Shown piece after piece: positions 33,846-46,383 of a stretch of 64,000 bases of DNA. Location of the stretch: the NCBI GenBank assembly GCA_034401795.1, contig CM067373.1, positions 43,725,142 to 43,789,141 of the forward strand. The letters are read 5' to 3'. The stretch comes from Chaetoderma sp. LZ-2023a. Taxonomy: Eukaryota > Mollusca > Caudofoveata > Chaetodermatida > Chaetodermatidae. The notes under the pieces are model-generated. The model ran no database searches. It was not told the origin of the DNA and saw nothing but the letters and a program-made list of their open reading frames with translations. Position 1 is the stretch's first letter, and each line of letters starts with the position of its first letter. A program made the translations under genes and the position numbers.

Positions 33846-35002
33846 TAAGGGATATTAATTAGAATTAACAGCAACTCTCAAGCTCAAACTTTCAACTGAC
33901 GTGTTAAGCAGATGCAAAGGTAGAAATAATTTGCATACACATGGCCGAAGTGCAATGTCGGTGGGCATATTTGAGGAATGTGTTTTTAATACTGTGCTAT
34001 TTATATGAGTATGAGCTCCACACCAACCCCATCCACCCCACACCCACCGCCACCCTACCAACTCGTACGGTCGTGATACACGTACATGCCTAGCCATGTC
34101 AATCTCTTTGAGTTCTTAACATAAAAGATCCTACCACCATCCACGCATAAACAAAATTAGGCATTTGAAGGCCTCCTTTGAATAGCGCGGGCCAAATGTA
34201 CATCTGACACCAACACGGCAATATGGCTAAGTAAGAGGCTGCGAAATCATAATTTAAATTATTTATTCCATACACACTAGCTGTTGAATAATTTGTTACT
34301 AATTTGACGTACTTGTGTTGCTACCTCATCTGTCTATTCATCCAACATATGTCCATCGTAGGCCCTATTTTTAAGCGAGTCCTTAAGAACTACTGGGTAG
34401 TAGGGATCCATAGGGGCAGATCCATGGTTGGTTCAGGAAAGCTGCTTGATCGATTTTGTTGGTGGCCATCTTTGACTTTGCACCATTGTAAAAAGTACAT
34501 TTAAAGACCTGTGAAACTGCTTAACATAAACCTAAAAAACCTTCATGGTCTTCATCTAAGGCAAGGGCTGAAACAAACCTTGTTCACATGTTCAACATGA
34601 TTGGTAGATTTGTCTTGAATAACCGAGTTTTCACAAAAGCACTTTCCCTTTGAATCCCGCTGATTGCAAATATAATTAGGAACTCAAGTATAATTAAGTA
34701 TTTTCAAGGCAAACTGTGCAAGTCCACCATACAGACACATGCATGAATGCACGCACACTCAACGTGTGCATCTGGTACAACAACCTGCTCGTCCGCCCGC
34801 CCGCTCGCTCACAATGTGAATTGGGAACAGGTTCAATTGACCAAAGAATACATAAGTTATTCGATTAACATCGCTCTAACATTTATACGTAATCATAAGA
34901 AACTCAGAATGCAGGAAATCGAGTCATGAACCTGCACCTTTCAATGTTTTTCTCGTGGTGGTTAGGTAGGTGGGTATCCCCGAACATCCTTCTATGAGAG
35001 GC

Positions 35003-35018
35003 GGGGGGGGGGGGGGGG
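35003..35018. repeat. Poly-G run
   Basis: Sixteen consecutive G. The homologous position in copy C is an interrupted C run (about 62385-62400). Confidence 0.9.
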
Positions 35019-35210
35019 CACCCATTTCATATCTTCCTCCAGACAATGCCCTTTTGTGGAACCTGCCACCGCCCCTCAAATTTGCTTCCGGCGCCCTGAG
35101 TGTCTTGCGGTCTTTTCATTGGCCTACTTAGTTGAGGTAATCTAAACCTAACTAGGAACCAATTTACGAAATTGCGTATTCTGTTATTTTTATAGCGAAT
35201 CAAGCATTTG

Positions 35211-35421
35211 TATTCATTCATTCATTAATTCATTCATTCATTCATTCATTCAAACATTAATTCATTCATTCATTCATTCATTCATTCATTCGTTCGTTCG
35301 TTCGCTCCTTCGTTCGTTCGTTCGTTCGTTCGTTCGTTCGTTCGTTCGTTCGTTCGTTCGTTCGTTCGTTAGTTCGTTCGTTCGTTCGTTCATTCATTCA
35401 TTCATTCATCTATTTATTAAA

Positions 35422-35498
<77 letters not shown>

Positions 35499-35499
35499 A

Positions 35500-35540
<41 letters not shown>
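35211..35540. repeat. (ATTC)n(GTTC)n(ATT)n compound microsatellite
   Basis: It consists of ATTC units, then about 25 GTTC/CGTT units, ATTC again, then about 38 ATT units with rare GTT and ACA interruptions. Copy A has only a short ATTC and ATT tract here, so the GTTC block arose and spread in the B/C lineage. Confidence 0.95.
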
Positions 35541-35541
<1 letters not shown>

Positions 35542-36030
35542 TTTAAGAAAACTATACTAACCCTCCCCCCCCTCACTAAATAGTTGCTACTTCTAAAGTA
35601 TTTCCATAATCGAACGGCCCTAGTTCAAACAGGTATCATTTAATAACTTGTCAAGCCACATCAGACTGCAATAGAATACATGGCATCCCGAATTGATATG
35701 GATGTCAAAATAAGTTTATTAGTATATAACTATTAGAAATGCGTCAAATCGTTCCAGATGCAACCGAATCAATCCGCTGCATATTGCTCCATGCGAAAAT
35801 CTTAAGTAAGATCTGATTGGCTAGATAAGTAAGGCCGCCCAATCAGATAACATGTCCTAAGGAGGAATAGCAAATTTGATAGCTAATCACAAAGTCGCCA
35901 GCCTATCTGTATATCAGATGTTGTAAGTCGTTTTAGACATAGCATTCGAAGAGAAGATTTGGTTATCGTTTTTAAGCTCGATTATCTATTCTTAGTTCTT
36001 GTGGATTTAGCCATTTCTATATAGAATTTA

Positions 36031-37324
36031 GGTTTAGTCAAAGTGGCTTCAAACGTGGACGTAGCTGCGCAGACATTGTATGGGCTCAAGGCATGCTTGT
36101 GTCGGTAGTCATGTCCAAACACTGGGACTTCCACAAAATGGGCATTGTCATATCACGAGCCTTCGACACAATTAAACGCTCAACGATCCTAGATGTACCA
36201 CGCCAGGCCAGTTGCAATGAAGATGAGCTACGACTAGTGAGAATACTGCTTGCAGATATCAAGCTGAGAGTACGAGGCACGTCAGTGAAGGCTGTAGAGT
36301 TTGAGACATCAATCAGCTCCCCACAGCGAGATGGTCTATCTCCGGTGCTTTTCACCTGCTACCTTGCTGCTGCATTGAAATCTGTGCGGGAAAGTTCCAC
36401 AAGACCAACTCCACCCCACCCCCACCCCACCCCCACCCCACCCCCACCTTCGTGTCAATAATGGGCATGCCGCTAGAGATAGAATATGCCGACAATGTGG
36501 CCTTCATAGACGAGGTAAAGAAACCCCTTGACGAACTTCTCCCAATAGCTGCAAGCAAACTAATAATTGAGAATCTCTTTATGAATGAATCCAAACAGAG
36601 TTCACCCACATATACCTATCGACAAAGCATGAAACTATAGAAAATGACGACACATTTCGTGGCGGTGAACCATGGAGGAAAAGTGAAATCCTGGGCTCAC
36701 TGCTTTGCAGTACTGCTGACATTTCTGCGCGCTGCGTCATGGGGAGCATAGCTTTCCAGTCCTTCTGGAAGACATGGATTCGTAGATCAAAGATGACCTT
36801 GATAAAGTGGCTACGTTTATACAATGCAACCTGCGTATCCTTGATGCTGTATAACTGTAACAGCTGGGCAGCTCTAGACAAACTCGATGCCTGCCACCGC
36901 AAACACCTACGCACCATGACTGAACACCGATGGCCAGACAGCATAATTTCAAACGATGAACTATATAAAATGTATAATACGTCGCCGCTGTCTGTAAATG
37001 TCGCCCAGCATAGATGGTCGATGTTTGGCCATGTGCTAAGGATGCCAGAAGAAACACCAGCACCCGAGAGACTTGGAATTCGCCCTACTCGGAGCCAGCA
37101 AATACAAAGCCAGAAGAGGACGTCATTGCATAGATCTGCTAAGCATGCTACGAGGTGACCTCAAGAAAGCAGGACTCGGTACACTCAAATCAAGAATGGA
37201 TCTGAGGAAGCTAATGATTTCGACTGAGGCAGTATTCTCTATCCTATTCGACAAAAGGCGAAGAAGGACTGATTGTAGCTGTAGAATGTGTCTACTACTA
37301 CAGCCGCAGCATACAGTAATCATA
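36031..37324 (+). pseudogene. 5'-truncated LINE fragment, copy B
   Basis: The 3' third of the same LINE family as 21992-25900: RT core onward (GFKRGRSCADIVW, ISRAFDTIKRST, LEIEYADNVAFID) to the C-terminal FGHVLRMPEETPA. It is flanked by a 13-bp duplication TATATAGAATTTA (36018-36030 and 37325-37337); copy A has the single-copy empty site near 5101-5115. The catalytic YADD reads YADN and a frameshift occurs near 37060, so it is inactive. A CCCCACCCC minisatellite interrupts the RT at 36411-36448. Confidence 0.85.
36411..36448. repeat. CCCCACCCC minisatellite in LINE
   Basis: About four units of ACCCCACCCCC just upstream of the YADD-box region. The corresponding tract is about 76 bp in copy C (60955-61030) and about 26 bp in the chimeric LINE (51776-51801). 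Confidence 0.85.
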
Positions 37325-37337
37325 TATATAGAATTTA

Positions 37338-40300
37338 ATTTGCAGTATTTGAAGGTCAGTTGGAGACTGTAACGACTTAAATTTGAATGGAATATATTGA
37401 TACACATCATTGCTTCGTGGAGTCTTATTCCAACAGCCTTTTATTTCATTCAGATATCTTCCATTATTTGAAAGCTATATGTATTTAATAAACTTCTTTC
37501 ATTAACCAGCACAGCTAGTTTGAGCAATTTCTTCAATAGCTGTTTCTAGAATCAGTGAGAAATAGGTAACCTATTTCCAGAATCTTCATTCAATCTTCCG
37601 ACTTTGACTCCAAGCATCGAGTCAAGATCCAATCTTAGTAAGTCAGTATCAAAACACACATATCTATATAAGACACGAAATTATGCAATATGTATGTATG
37701 TATCTATTTTATCTCATGCTTAACGATCTAATTGATATTTACACTATAAAAAAAACGTTAACAAAATTGACAAATTCAATTTTAGCTATGCCCCAGCCAT
37801 CACTAACTAAGCTCCGTCCACGATCTGCCCGTGTTGGGATCGAACCCTGAACTCTCAATGACTCTCAATTTCCAAAAAACTATACAGGTAAGCTGTTGAT
37901 TTAATTTGACTTTGGCAGCAACAGCGCCCAGTCAACTTAGGTTCAAAATAGTCAACAGAATGTTTATTAAATAAAAAGGCATTCAAGGCATCTTGACTGG
38001 CTTAGCTACGTCAATCGCTACATATTTTATTTTGACGTCAGCATGCATGTGACGTAACTGATTATGTCGTCGAATGGTTGATCGGCATAATGGATTCCGC
38101 AGTAGCAAATTGACTGGTTACTAACCCCATCTCATATGCGGTGCTCTACTGATAGATTAAGGCACATAGAATAGATAATATACTCCGAAATGTTTCAACA
38201 TTTAGCTATTAAACACTAAATTTCTTTCCTTGACAAACATATTATACATACTATAATTGTGACATGTTGTATCACCTGCATGCATAGTCTAAGATTGCAT
38301 GCTCATTTCTTTAAAAAGAAATGCTGGAAAATTGTCAATGCCCAATGCGGTATTCTTATTCTAGCAAATGTATTATTTATATCGCACTTATGTTGTTATT
38401 CAAATTTCAGATTTGCTTACAGAATACAGTCTGTAATGTGGGCCCCACAACCATCCCCTGACGGGTGTCTAAACATAAATAGTTTAATGATAGATTTCCT
38501 GTTTACTTCATAAACATTAATGGATTCTGCTTTGATTTTAGTAGCTTTTTGCTTGTTAATGTCTCAAGACTTTTTCCTTTTTATTTTATCACTAAATGTA
38601 TCACGTCAATACTAAGGTTTAATGAAATCTAGACAGAATATGCCTAGTAACAATTGTTTTTTAGGTTTAACCTCGTTTGAACCAGTATATTGCTATGTTG
38701 AAGAAGCGCTGCAAGGGGAAGCTTCAGATGTATCATTATATTTCCTTGGACATTTGGTAATACATCATGCACGAAATCTTCTAAATTATAATTCTATTCT
38801 GGCTGTTTGAATGCATATTTCCCGACCTGGAGATATGATGGACCTTTCCAAGTTTATCCATCATTCATATGACGTCATAATCAACCATGAGGCGTGTAGG
38901 ATGACGTCATAATTGTCTGAACGTGTCGAACTGTTAACCGTTAAAGACGGACTATTTCGAATCATTCATGACGTCATGACTATGGCATCATCCTACACGT
39001 CACATAGTTGATTATGACGTCATAAGAATGATGGACAACCTTGGAAATGTCCATCATAATTATAACAACATAATTGCGATATCAATAATTTAAAAGCTTA
39101 ACTGTATAGATTTCTGAAAATTGATAGCTAGGGAGTTCAAGGATCGATCACAACCCGAGCGAGGTATAGGTGGCGCTTTGCTAGTGATGGACAGGGCATA
39201 GATAAATTTGGAAATGTTCATTTTTATTTTCAGGCATCGAAAACAACGTTAACCAATCGCTGCGTATCTCAAAATAACCAAGTATGTTCCGAATAACATT
39301 CTATATCAGCATCATCTTTCCTCTGATGGGCATGTATGTGCTTATTGTATCACGCACAACTAATTCTACAAATGGCTGCATTATGTATAATGACATAACT
39401 ATGTTCATTCTGCTAAAGGAGCCTTGGTGTGGGTACATGATATGCCAATTAATCCTCGTGGATAGATAAATACAGATATAGAAGTAGAAAGTATATAACT
39501 TTGTTGATGGGTCATGTGAAATTGTGTCATTATTCATATATTTAAAAGGTATTCCAGCAAATAGCTATTAGGCATATCTCTGAGCTAAATTGTTTGCCTT
39601 TCATTGTTTAAGATCTCGACGATTTCTTATTGATGGCATTTCTGTTTCAATTCAATCTATATAAAACAGAGATAATGATTTCTCTTATCCTCAATTGCCA
39701 TATGTGTTTTAATTTAATATATTCCTGCCATGAACGATTTTATCAGCATGTTTCATCATACAACAACGTCCAGATTGTATAAGCGTATAAAATTGGTTTT
39801 CTGAATAATATGGCAACACATCGTGATGGGCAGATATATCACTAGGTATAATGTTAGCACTTTGTGTGCATGATAAACCATTATATAAATCATCTGTAAA
39901 TGTCAGGAACACATTTTTATATCCATGATCTCTAAGGGACAGACAATGGCACGTGCTGGATCATGCGAGATTAATGCGACCAATATTGATATCTAGGAAA
40001 TGGATATGTGAGTAATGTGGCAATAAAATAGCAACCATGTTTTATTTCCTCAACACTAATATATTGGTTATTTCGGTAAGCTTCCATAAACTCTCCATTC
40101 CCACTCAAAGATTATTGTTATCAAGAGAGCAATTGCGATGCACTTCACGAAATGGAGTATCTGGACTCAGTGAAACAAGCGTGTAACATCATAGTCTAAT
40201 GGCTCGAACACTCAATTACTTTGCGCTGCTGCTTGATTTACTCACACTGGGAGTTACTTATCGATGGAGGTATCGGAATACTGATGTGTTGGATGGGGTA

Positions 40301-42747
40301 AATGGACTCCTTTAGGACAATTCATCTTTTTTATCTTAGCAATTGGAATGGGTGTGTTACAAATCTTGAATACGTAATGAATGTGAACTGGAATATAAGT
40401 GTGTGAGTGTATTCGCTGGCAATCTGTGGCTGAAACGTGGATGAAGGATTGCTTGATGTAAGTAAGCAAGCTGGGGAATACAATTCCGTTCAACCGAAAA
40501 CTACTCTTCGTTCTTACTCTGTCACACGCTTGGATTTTATACCAGACAACGTGAATGTTGCAGATGGTTAACTTGGGTTTCCTGTTCAGATTATGAAATG
40601 AGTATTCACGAAAACAATAAAACTCGAATGTGAGCCATCTCAGAGGGATTGTTCAATCGACGTTTTTGCTTAAATATATTTTCTTAATTGTGTTAAAATG
40701 CATCATGATCAGAGATGAATATTGCGCCCATAGAAGGAGAAAGATAAATAACGAATTAACTATGCATATTTTGAAGGGCAAGTGTCTGCTGTATTGCTCA
40801 CACGATATTTAACATCATATTGTGTATGGTTGCCTTTTAGCTGGATGTTCTGTACTTTAGATAGTTTAGAGGTATTAAGAGATAAGCATTGCAGTGGAAA
40901 ACAGCCTGATCGATAGATATGTACAAATGTATCTGTTAGTGATTCTAATAGTTGTAGGCTATGTGATAGATTGTCGTTGGAAAAGAAAACAGCATCACAT
41001 TGCCATCAGCATAATGATCGTGTATATCGTCAAATCAACAAAGGCATGCTTGTGCTATCCATTAGCTTCACAAGCAATATATGTGCCTTGTTGATGACAA
41101 ACCTTAAGAATATAAATAATCTCTTTTCCGTCAAACATTAAAATATCAAGATACCTAAATGGCCATGCAATACATATGCAGTGACAGGACTTAACCCTTT
41201 GATCCCGGGAGACCAAATTCGAAAAAACATTTACAATTTAATACATTTCTGTTGATTACTTTGGAACTTTTCCTGTTAAATTAGTTTCAAAGTTTTCACC
41301 AGCAGACCTCAAAGGTTACCTTGAAAATGGGATTCAGTAAACTCAGGATTTGAGTAAACAATATAGCTGAAATACAAATGATGGCTACGAACATGCATAC
41401 TGTGGAATTATGCTTAATGGAAGATGGTGTTATTTAACATGTACGCAGTCACGATTTACAGAGGCGTTCCCATCATTTTGGGTGGACGGGGTTTCCTTTA
41501 AAACAGTCCTTGCTAGAGATCTGATGATGGTTGTGCTGGTTTTGCGATATTGAAGGCATTATCTGGTGGCAAGGCCTCAAAGCATCGCATCAAATTATTC
41601 AACATCATGTTTATTAAATAGTGAAGACTTACAATTCGTACAACAACGCTTAGTCCATCATCAATTAAACGTTCGCGACAAACTTGTCTACGTTATTCAT
41701 GACGACATTGATTAGACGGCACGTCGTTTATTATGACGTCATATGATGGGTGGTTAATATGGATTCCTCCATTATATGTCAGTACGCGGATGTGTGTTAT
41801 GACAAGCAGATACAGATACAATGCATTCTTCTGTTATGGAATTTGAAGATAATTTGCCTGGAAGCAGTTGATGCCTATGCTGGTGCCGATGAAATTGAAC
41901 TTAGTTTTAATGTAGTTAAAGACTTAGATGTACAGATATTTTCACACCATTGCACCAAACTAAAGTGAAAGCTATATGAGTTCATGTATAGACCAAATCA
42001 CCCACTGTATGTTATTTTATGATGAGACATGCTGAATATAACAATTGTAAAAATCATGACGACGGCGACGGATGATGATGGTGATGATGATTATAACGAT
42101 AAAAGGTAGTGATAAGAACGAAAACAATTACAATTAGCAGGTACGGCAGCAACAACTTCCAGTCAAATTAGTTCCAATAAGGTTAACAAGATAAGACTTA
42201 CGTAATAAAAAATTCAAATGGGCGCATGCATGACATCATACATTATCAACTGAGGAGACACAATGGTCGCAATCGCTATTCAGCATTTACACGACATTAC
42301 AAATCAGATAATTCTGATACAGATAAGGGAACGCGACAGGATATGAATGATATGGAATTGGTAAACCATGATCTATCTGTACAATGCAACATTTGAGATG
42401 AGATTAGCATCGCTTTAAATCAAATTTATCTAGTTTTACTATTTATTTGTAATATTAGTGCTTATAATATTATGTCTATTATGATTAGTAGTATCATTTT
42501 GATACAAAGTGTTTTAAATAAAAAGCAACAATTAAAGGATCCCGTGAATAATGTTAGCATACAGAATATACGGAATATGTGATAGCTTATAACCTAATGG
42601 TGGGTTGCGTTATGTCACCCAACTACAGCACGCATTCGATAATGCAACAATGAAAATGGCGTGATTCCGCCGCCAAAATCATAAGGTCCATCATAACACT
42701 GTATGAATTGTGTGTCGTTGAAGAATTTACAATTCAATAAACATTTG
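37338..42747. other. Non-coding part of copy B
   Basis: It includes the empty Polinton target site (AAACAC, 37652-37657), a decayed foldback MITE (37893-37959) and a CRE-palindrome MITE (38858-39035). The short ORFs here are not kept open in copy A or overlap repeats, so I annotate none of them as genes. Confidence 0.5.
38858..39035. repeat. CRE-palindrome MITE, copy B
   Basis: It has four perfect TGACGTCA octamers at 38870-38877, 38902-38909, 38969-38976 and 39015-39022, arranged as two inverted arms with GTGTAGGATG/CATCCTACAC blocks between them. The octamer is the consensus CREB/ATF site; whether it is bound is unknown. Confidence 0.8.
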
Positions 42748-42838
42748 GTTGAACATTTTGAAACTAATTTCACTGGGCGCTGTTGCTGTCATAGGCAGCC
42801 ACAACAACCAATCAAAAATAATTTCAAAATATTCAACA
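42748..42838. repeat. Foldback MITE (TTTGAAAC family)
   Basis: Nearly identical to the copy A version at 19881-19970, with the same CACTGGGCGCTGTTGCTGTC centre. Confidence 0.8.
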
Positions 42839-43250
42839 ACTTACCTCGAAATTTACATTCTACAAATTCAAGTTTGAATATTTTAATCGATGCCAAAACA
42901 TGTGAAATGGCTTGAAATAGCTAAAGGTGGATCCCTGTGTGGTAATCATATGTGAGCTTAAAGGTTGAAATCTGCGTGTTGCTCCTTTAGGGAAGACGAT
43001 TTATTTAACGGGATGCTAATCTCATCTCAAATGTTGCATTATTGCATCGACAGATTATTGTTTATAGATGCCATATCATTCATATCCTGTCACATCCCCT
43101 TATCTGTATCACAATTATCTGCTTTGTAATATTGCGTAAACGTTGGACAGTCATTGCCGCCATCTTGTCTCCAAAAGTGATAGTGTGTGATGTCATGTAA
43201 GTGCCAATGCATTACATTCTTTATTAGGTAATACTCATCTTGTTAAATCG

Positions 43251-43321
43251 TTTGAAACTAATTTGACTGGGAGTTGTTCCTGCCTAAGGCAGCAACAACT
43301 TCCAGTCAAATTAGTTTCAAA
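43251..43321. repeat. Near-perfect foldback hairpin
   Basis: TTTGAAACTAATTTGACTGG is followed by a short stem and GCCTAAGGC, then the exact complement CCAGTCAAATTAGTTTCAAA. The arms are about 33 nt with one or two mismatches and essentially no loop. Confidence 0.85.
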
Positions 43322-43849
43322 ATATTCGACAGTTAACCCCGTATGGTAGCTTTTACACTACATTGTCAAACTATAGATGGCACCTATACGACTGGGCGTA
43401 TATACCGAGGCAGGCACACTAGGGTTTTGTCTAATTGGTTGAAAGGTAATTCATGACAGCCATCATAGGGTGTAGAAATGCACCAACGTTCACCTAATAA
43501 TGCCGGAATATCTTTGTTTAGCTGCGTGATAAAAAGCTTCAAATTAACTGCATATTTTATGACCGGTCTACTAGAGCACCTGCATAGCTATCAAGAGATG
43601 AGGTAAGTTATCCTTTAAGATATACAGCAAATTGTAGGTAACAATTTTCTTCTTCGCTGGTAAGATTTCTGAAAGACCTACTTCATTCAGGTAATGTGGC
43701 TGTAATAATTACGCCTCCGAGCCCTCCGGGAATTCTTTGAGTCACGACTTCATGGTAAATACATTGTGAAATTCATTTCTTATAGCCAGCACCAGCTCTT
43801 AGACAAATTAATTTCAAAATATTCAACAGACAAAGTATTAAATTGAATA

Positions 43850-44393
43850 GAAAATTGATTGCGAAAATGTTCCTGAAATTTGTTCCAATCATTACTATTA
43901 ATTTCGCGTTCAGGAATACTACAAGCTGTATGATATTCACGCGCCATATGCGTCAAATATGTTTTATTACGTCTCAAATTTTGCCATTCATTTGCAGAGA
44001 TTAATTTGTTCATTTTCTCAATAAATTTTATTCATAAAAATATTCCTGCTGCGAAACAGAATGGATATTCGGCGCATACGGGTATAATACATTTTTACAC
44101 GTATGTACGCATCTAAATCAGATGAATGTAAATTTAATAAATCTAATTGTCTAGAATCGATCGCACCTAGGAGAGTATCATTTCGACCACCTGAGTTGTA
44201 GTCCTCTACACGAAAAACGTGAAATTCAGAACCCTCTGATAACCTACAATCAGTATTTGAATGAATGACTTTTTCCACTGATTCTAAAATTATGTCGGGC
44301 GTAATTTCATTCCATAGCCTAAAATCCATCGCTATCATCATTTCCAAAGAAGGGTGAATCAACTCGATTCTCACATGATCATTCTGCTGAACA
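43850..44393 (-). pseudogene. Unrecognised ORF, downstream part (split by LINE)
   Basis: On the minus strand, about 118 codons from the LINE junction to 44018 read without a stop (IELIHPSLEMMIAMDFRLWN ... LDLLNLHSSDLDAY). After a stop near 44015 a further frame (NEWQNLRRNKTYLTHMAREY) continues to the copy B boundary. Composition is protein-like, mixed charged and hydrophobic, with no repeats. I do not recognise it. It appears to be the continuation of the frame at 46384-46789, separated by the 1,972-bp LINE, but the frames on either side differ by one base, so there is a frameshift as well. It is not present in copy A. Confidence 0.4.
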
Positions 44394-44402
44394 TTGCTAT
44401 AT
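44394..44402. repeat. LINE target-site duplication TTGCTATAT (5' side)
   Basis: Repeated exactly at 46375-46383, immediately after the LINE's TTATC tail. Confidence 0.92.
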
Positions 44403-46302
44403 GAAAACCAGAACAGACGAAGACAGGCTTAAATATACACACCAGCGAAACAAACTTAAGACACTCACAAGAAATGCTAAACGAGAAAAAGAAAAAGAAA
44501 TAGCCAGAAGTGTAAAAAGGAATCCTAAAAAGTTTTGGTATCATGTCAACCGTACAAGAAAACTCACCTCCAGAATACCTGAACTTGAGGTTGAAGCAAA
44601 TGGTACAGTCCTGAAAGTACAAAATGATATTGACAAGGCGGATGTATTAGCAAATTTCTATACTACTGTTTTCATTGATGAAGATACTAATACGCTTCCA
44701 CACCTTACTAGGCGAAACTACACAACTCTCTCTAGTGACACTACCTTCAGCCTCAGCAAAACACTTAAAATTATGGAATCAATAAACATTTCTAAATCAC
44801 CTGGACCTGATGAGGTACATCCTCGCCTAATATATGAATTAAGAGAAGTACTACATAAACCACTTAACATCATATTCAACAAATCATTTGTCTCAGGATG
44901 TGTACCTACCCATTGGAAACTTGCAAACGTTACACCAATTTTTAAAAAGGGGGATAAAAAGGAACCAGGCAACTACAGACCAATAAGCCTTACAAGTGTA
45001 GTTTGCAAACTCATGGAAAAGCTCATTCGGGATAAGATATTAAAGCACATAACGTCAAATGATCTACTCACTAATAAACAATTTGGTTTTATTTCCGGGA
45101 GGTCAACAACACTGCAATTATTAAATGTTTTAGACCACTGGACAAAAATATTGGACAACAATAGTGAAATAAACGTAGTATTTATGGACCTAATGAAGGC
45201 ATTCGATAGGGTCCCACATGAACGACTCGTGATCAAATTGAAGGCATATGGATTTAGTGATACAATGTGCCAATGGATAAGGGAATTCTTAAAAAATCGT
45301 AAACAGAGAGTCCGGATTAATAACAAATTTTCTGCATGGCAAGATATATCCAGTGGGGTACCACAGGGTAGTGTGATATGCCCTATCCTGTTTGTTATAT
45401 ATATAAATGACCTACCGGATAATGTCAGTTCTGAAATCTACTTATTTGCAGATGACACAAAGATTTATAAAGATATCCATGACAAAACAGACAGTAAAAT
45501 AATACAGGATGATCTTGACTCCATGACCGACTGGGCTTCTACATGGCTACTAAAATTCCATCCAAACAAATGTAGAGTTCTGGAAATAAAAAGCAAACAA
45601 AATGTTGAAAACAGATCCTATCACCTACACGGAGAGGATGGTCTCCCAATACCACTTGAATCTGTTGAGTTTGAAAAAGATCTAGGCATATTTATAGACA
45701 GACAACTTAACTTTCGAAAACATATACAGGAACAGGTAAATAAAGCCAACAGGATAATGGGAATAATTCGCAGAACCTACACATACCTAAATAATGACAA
45801 TTTCACCTTGCTGTACAAAGCATTAGTACGCCCTCACCTTGAATATGCTAACAGTGTCTGGTGCCCATACAAAGAAAAAGATATCAATACTATCAAAAAT
45901 GTTCAAAGGAGGGCAACCAGACAGATTCCGTCATTGAAGGGACTGAGCTACCCTGACAGGCTAAAGAGACTAAATCTTCCAACTCTAAAATACAGACGAC
46001 ACCGGGGAGATATGATTGAATTATATAAAATCATACATGGTTATTACGACACACATCTAACAAAACATCTTTTCAAATTAAACAATTCAATAGCAAGAGG
46101 ACACACATATAAACTAAAGAAACATCGCTTTTCACATGATTTCAGAAAACATTACTTTACCAATAGAATAATCGATGCCTGGAATTCACTATCTGATCAC
46201 ATTGTAACATCGAAAAATTTAAACATCTTCAAGAATGGATTAGACACATACTGTGCAAACCAAGAACTAAGATTTAACTATCATAGCAGCCTAACTCTAT
46301 AG
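44403..46302 (+). CDS. LINE reverse transcriptase (CR1/Jockey-group), N-truncated
   Basis: About 630 residues of uninterrupted reverse transcriptase. It copies the LINE transcript at the nicked target. In order: a basic linker (TRNAKREKEKEIARSVKRN), RT motifs SKSPGPDEVHPR, VTPIFKKGDK with NYRPISLTS, the catalytic aspartate in VVFMDLMKAFDRVPH (about residue 260), GVPQGSVICPILF, and FADD at about residues 348-351, then the thumb and C-terminal region (RPHLEYANSVWCPY, QRRATRQIP). FADD in place of YADD is a common LINE variant. The endonuclease domain is absent because of 5' truncation, and the apparent start Met spans the TSD junction, so it is not a genuine start. The protein is unlikely to be mobile on its own. 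Confidence 0.92.
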
Positions 46303-46374
46303 CAGCCTAACACAAAACGGAACATAGAGGCTTTTTAGCCTGCGTTCTGCAAATCAATCTTATCTTATCTTATC
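44403..46374 (+). mobile_element. Young 5'-truncated LINE
   Basis: Bounded by a perfect 9-bp duplication and ending in a (TTATC)n-type tail, as in many CR1/Jockey-group elements. It is missing the endonuclease half. The RT ORF is entirely open and the TSD is intact, so the insertion is recent compared with the other LINEs here. It sits in the opposite orientation to the ORF it interrupts. Confidence 0.92.
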
Positions 46375-46383
46375 TTGCTATAT
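46375..46383. repeat. LINE target-site duplication TTGCTATAT (3' side)
   Basis: Exact partner of 44394-44402. Confidence 0.92.

Larger units (their letters stand above)
32976..35097. mobile_element. 2.1 kb TIR element nested in hAT-like element
   Basis: Absent from copy A, where the site reads straight through (GAGCTTCTTGACG at about 4367). In B it is flanked by GAGCGTCTT (32967-32975) and GAGTGTCTT (35098-35106), an approximate 9-bp duplication. Ends GGGTGCCTGAAGCA and the complement of TGCTTCCGGCGCCCT form short imperfect inverted repeats. There is no transposase ORF. TSD length suggests a hAT- or Mutator-type non-autonomous element; I cannot decide between them. The copy C version starts at 62284. 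Confidence 0.65.
31982..35622. mobile_element. hAT-like element, copy B, with nested insertions
   Basis: It has the same ends as the copy A element (TAGGCCTG...GGCCCTA), here with a perfect 8-bp duplication GTTCAAAC at 31974-31981 and 35623-35630. It has grown to 3.6 kb through a 2.1 kb TIR element (32976-35097) and expanded microsatellites. No transposase is encoded. Confidence 0.8.
31273..43849 (+). repeat. Segmental duplication copy B
   Basis: Colinear with copy A 2673-5432 plus 14679-21000 (without the Polinton) and with the complement of copy C from about 53596 to 64000. It shares with C, and not with A, the 2.1 kb TIR element and the 1.3 kb LINE fragment, so B and C are the closer pair. 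The homology ends inside a MITE at 43849, where an unrelated 3.6 kb spacer starts. Confidence 0.9.

Noticed and set aside
39284-39537. Short frame shared by B and C (MFRITFYISIIFPLMG...) and its antisense
   Set aside because: Hydrophobic because AT-rich; the copy A version (about 16480) is interrupted, and similarity is explained by the DNA-level duplication.
39709-39912. 67-codon frame MFLTFTDDLYNGLSCTQSAN..., also at 57494-57736
   Set aside because: Reads like protein, but copy A has an in-frame stop and there are no flanking coding sequences; the copies are too similar at DNA level for conservation to mean selection.
41750-41968. 72-codon frame beginning MVNMDSSIICQYADV, also at 55453-55671
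   Set aside because: Kept open in B and C but frameshifted in A; no recognisable domain, and the start lies in a CRE-type MITE. Insufficient to call a gene.
44371-44622. Minus-strand hydrophobic frame with FFFFFSFSISCECL
   Set aside because: Antisense to the LINE linker; hydrophobicity comes from the complement of AAG/GAA-rich codons.
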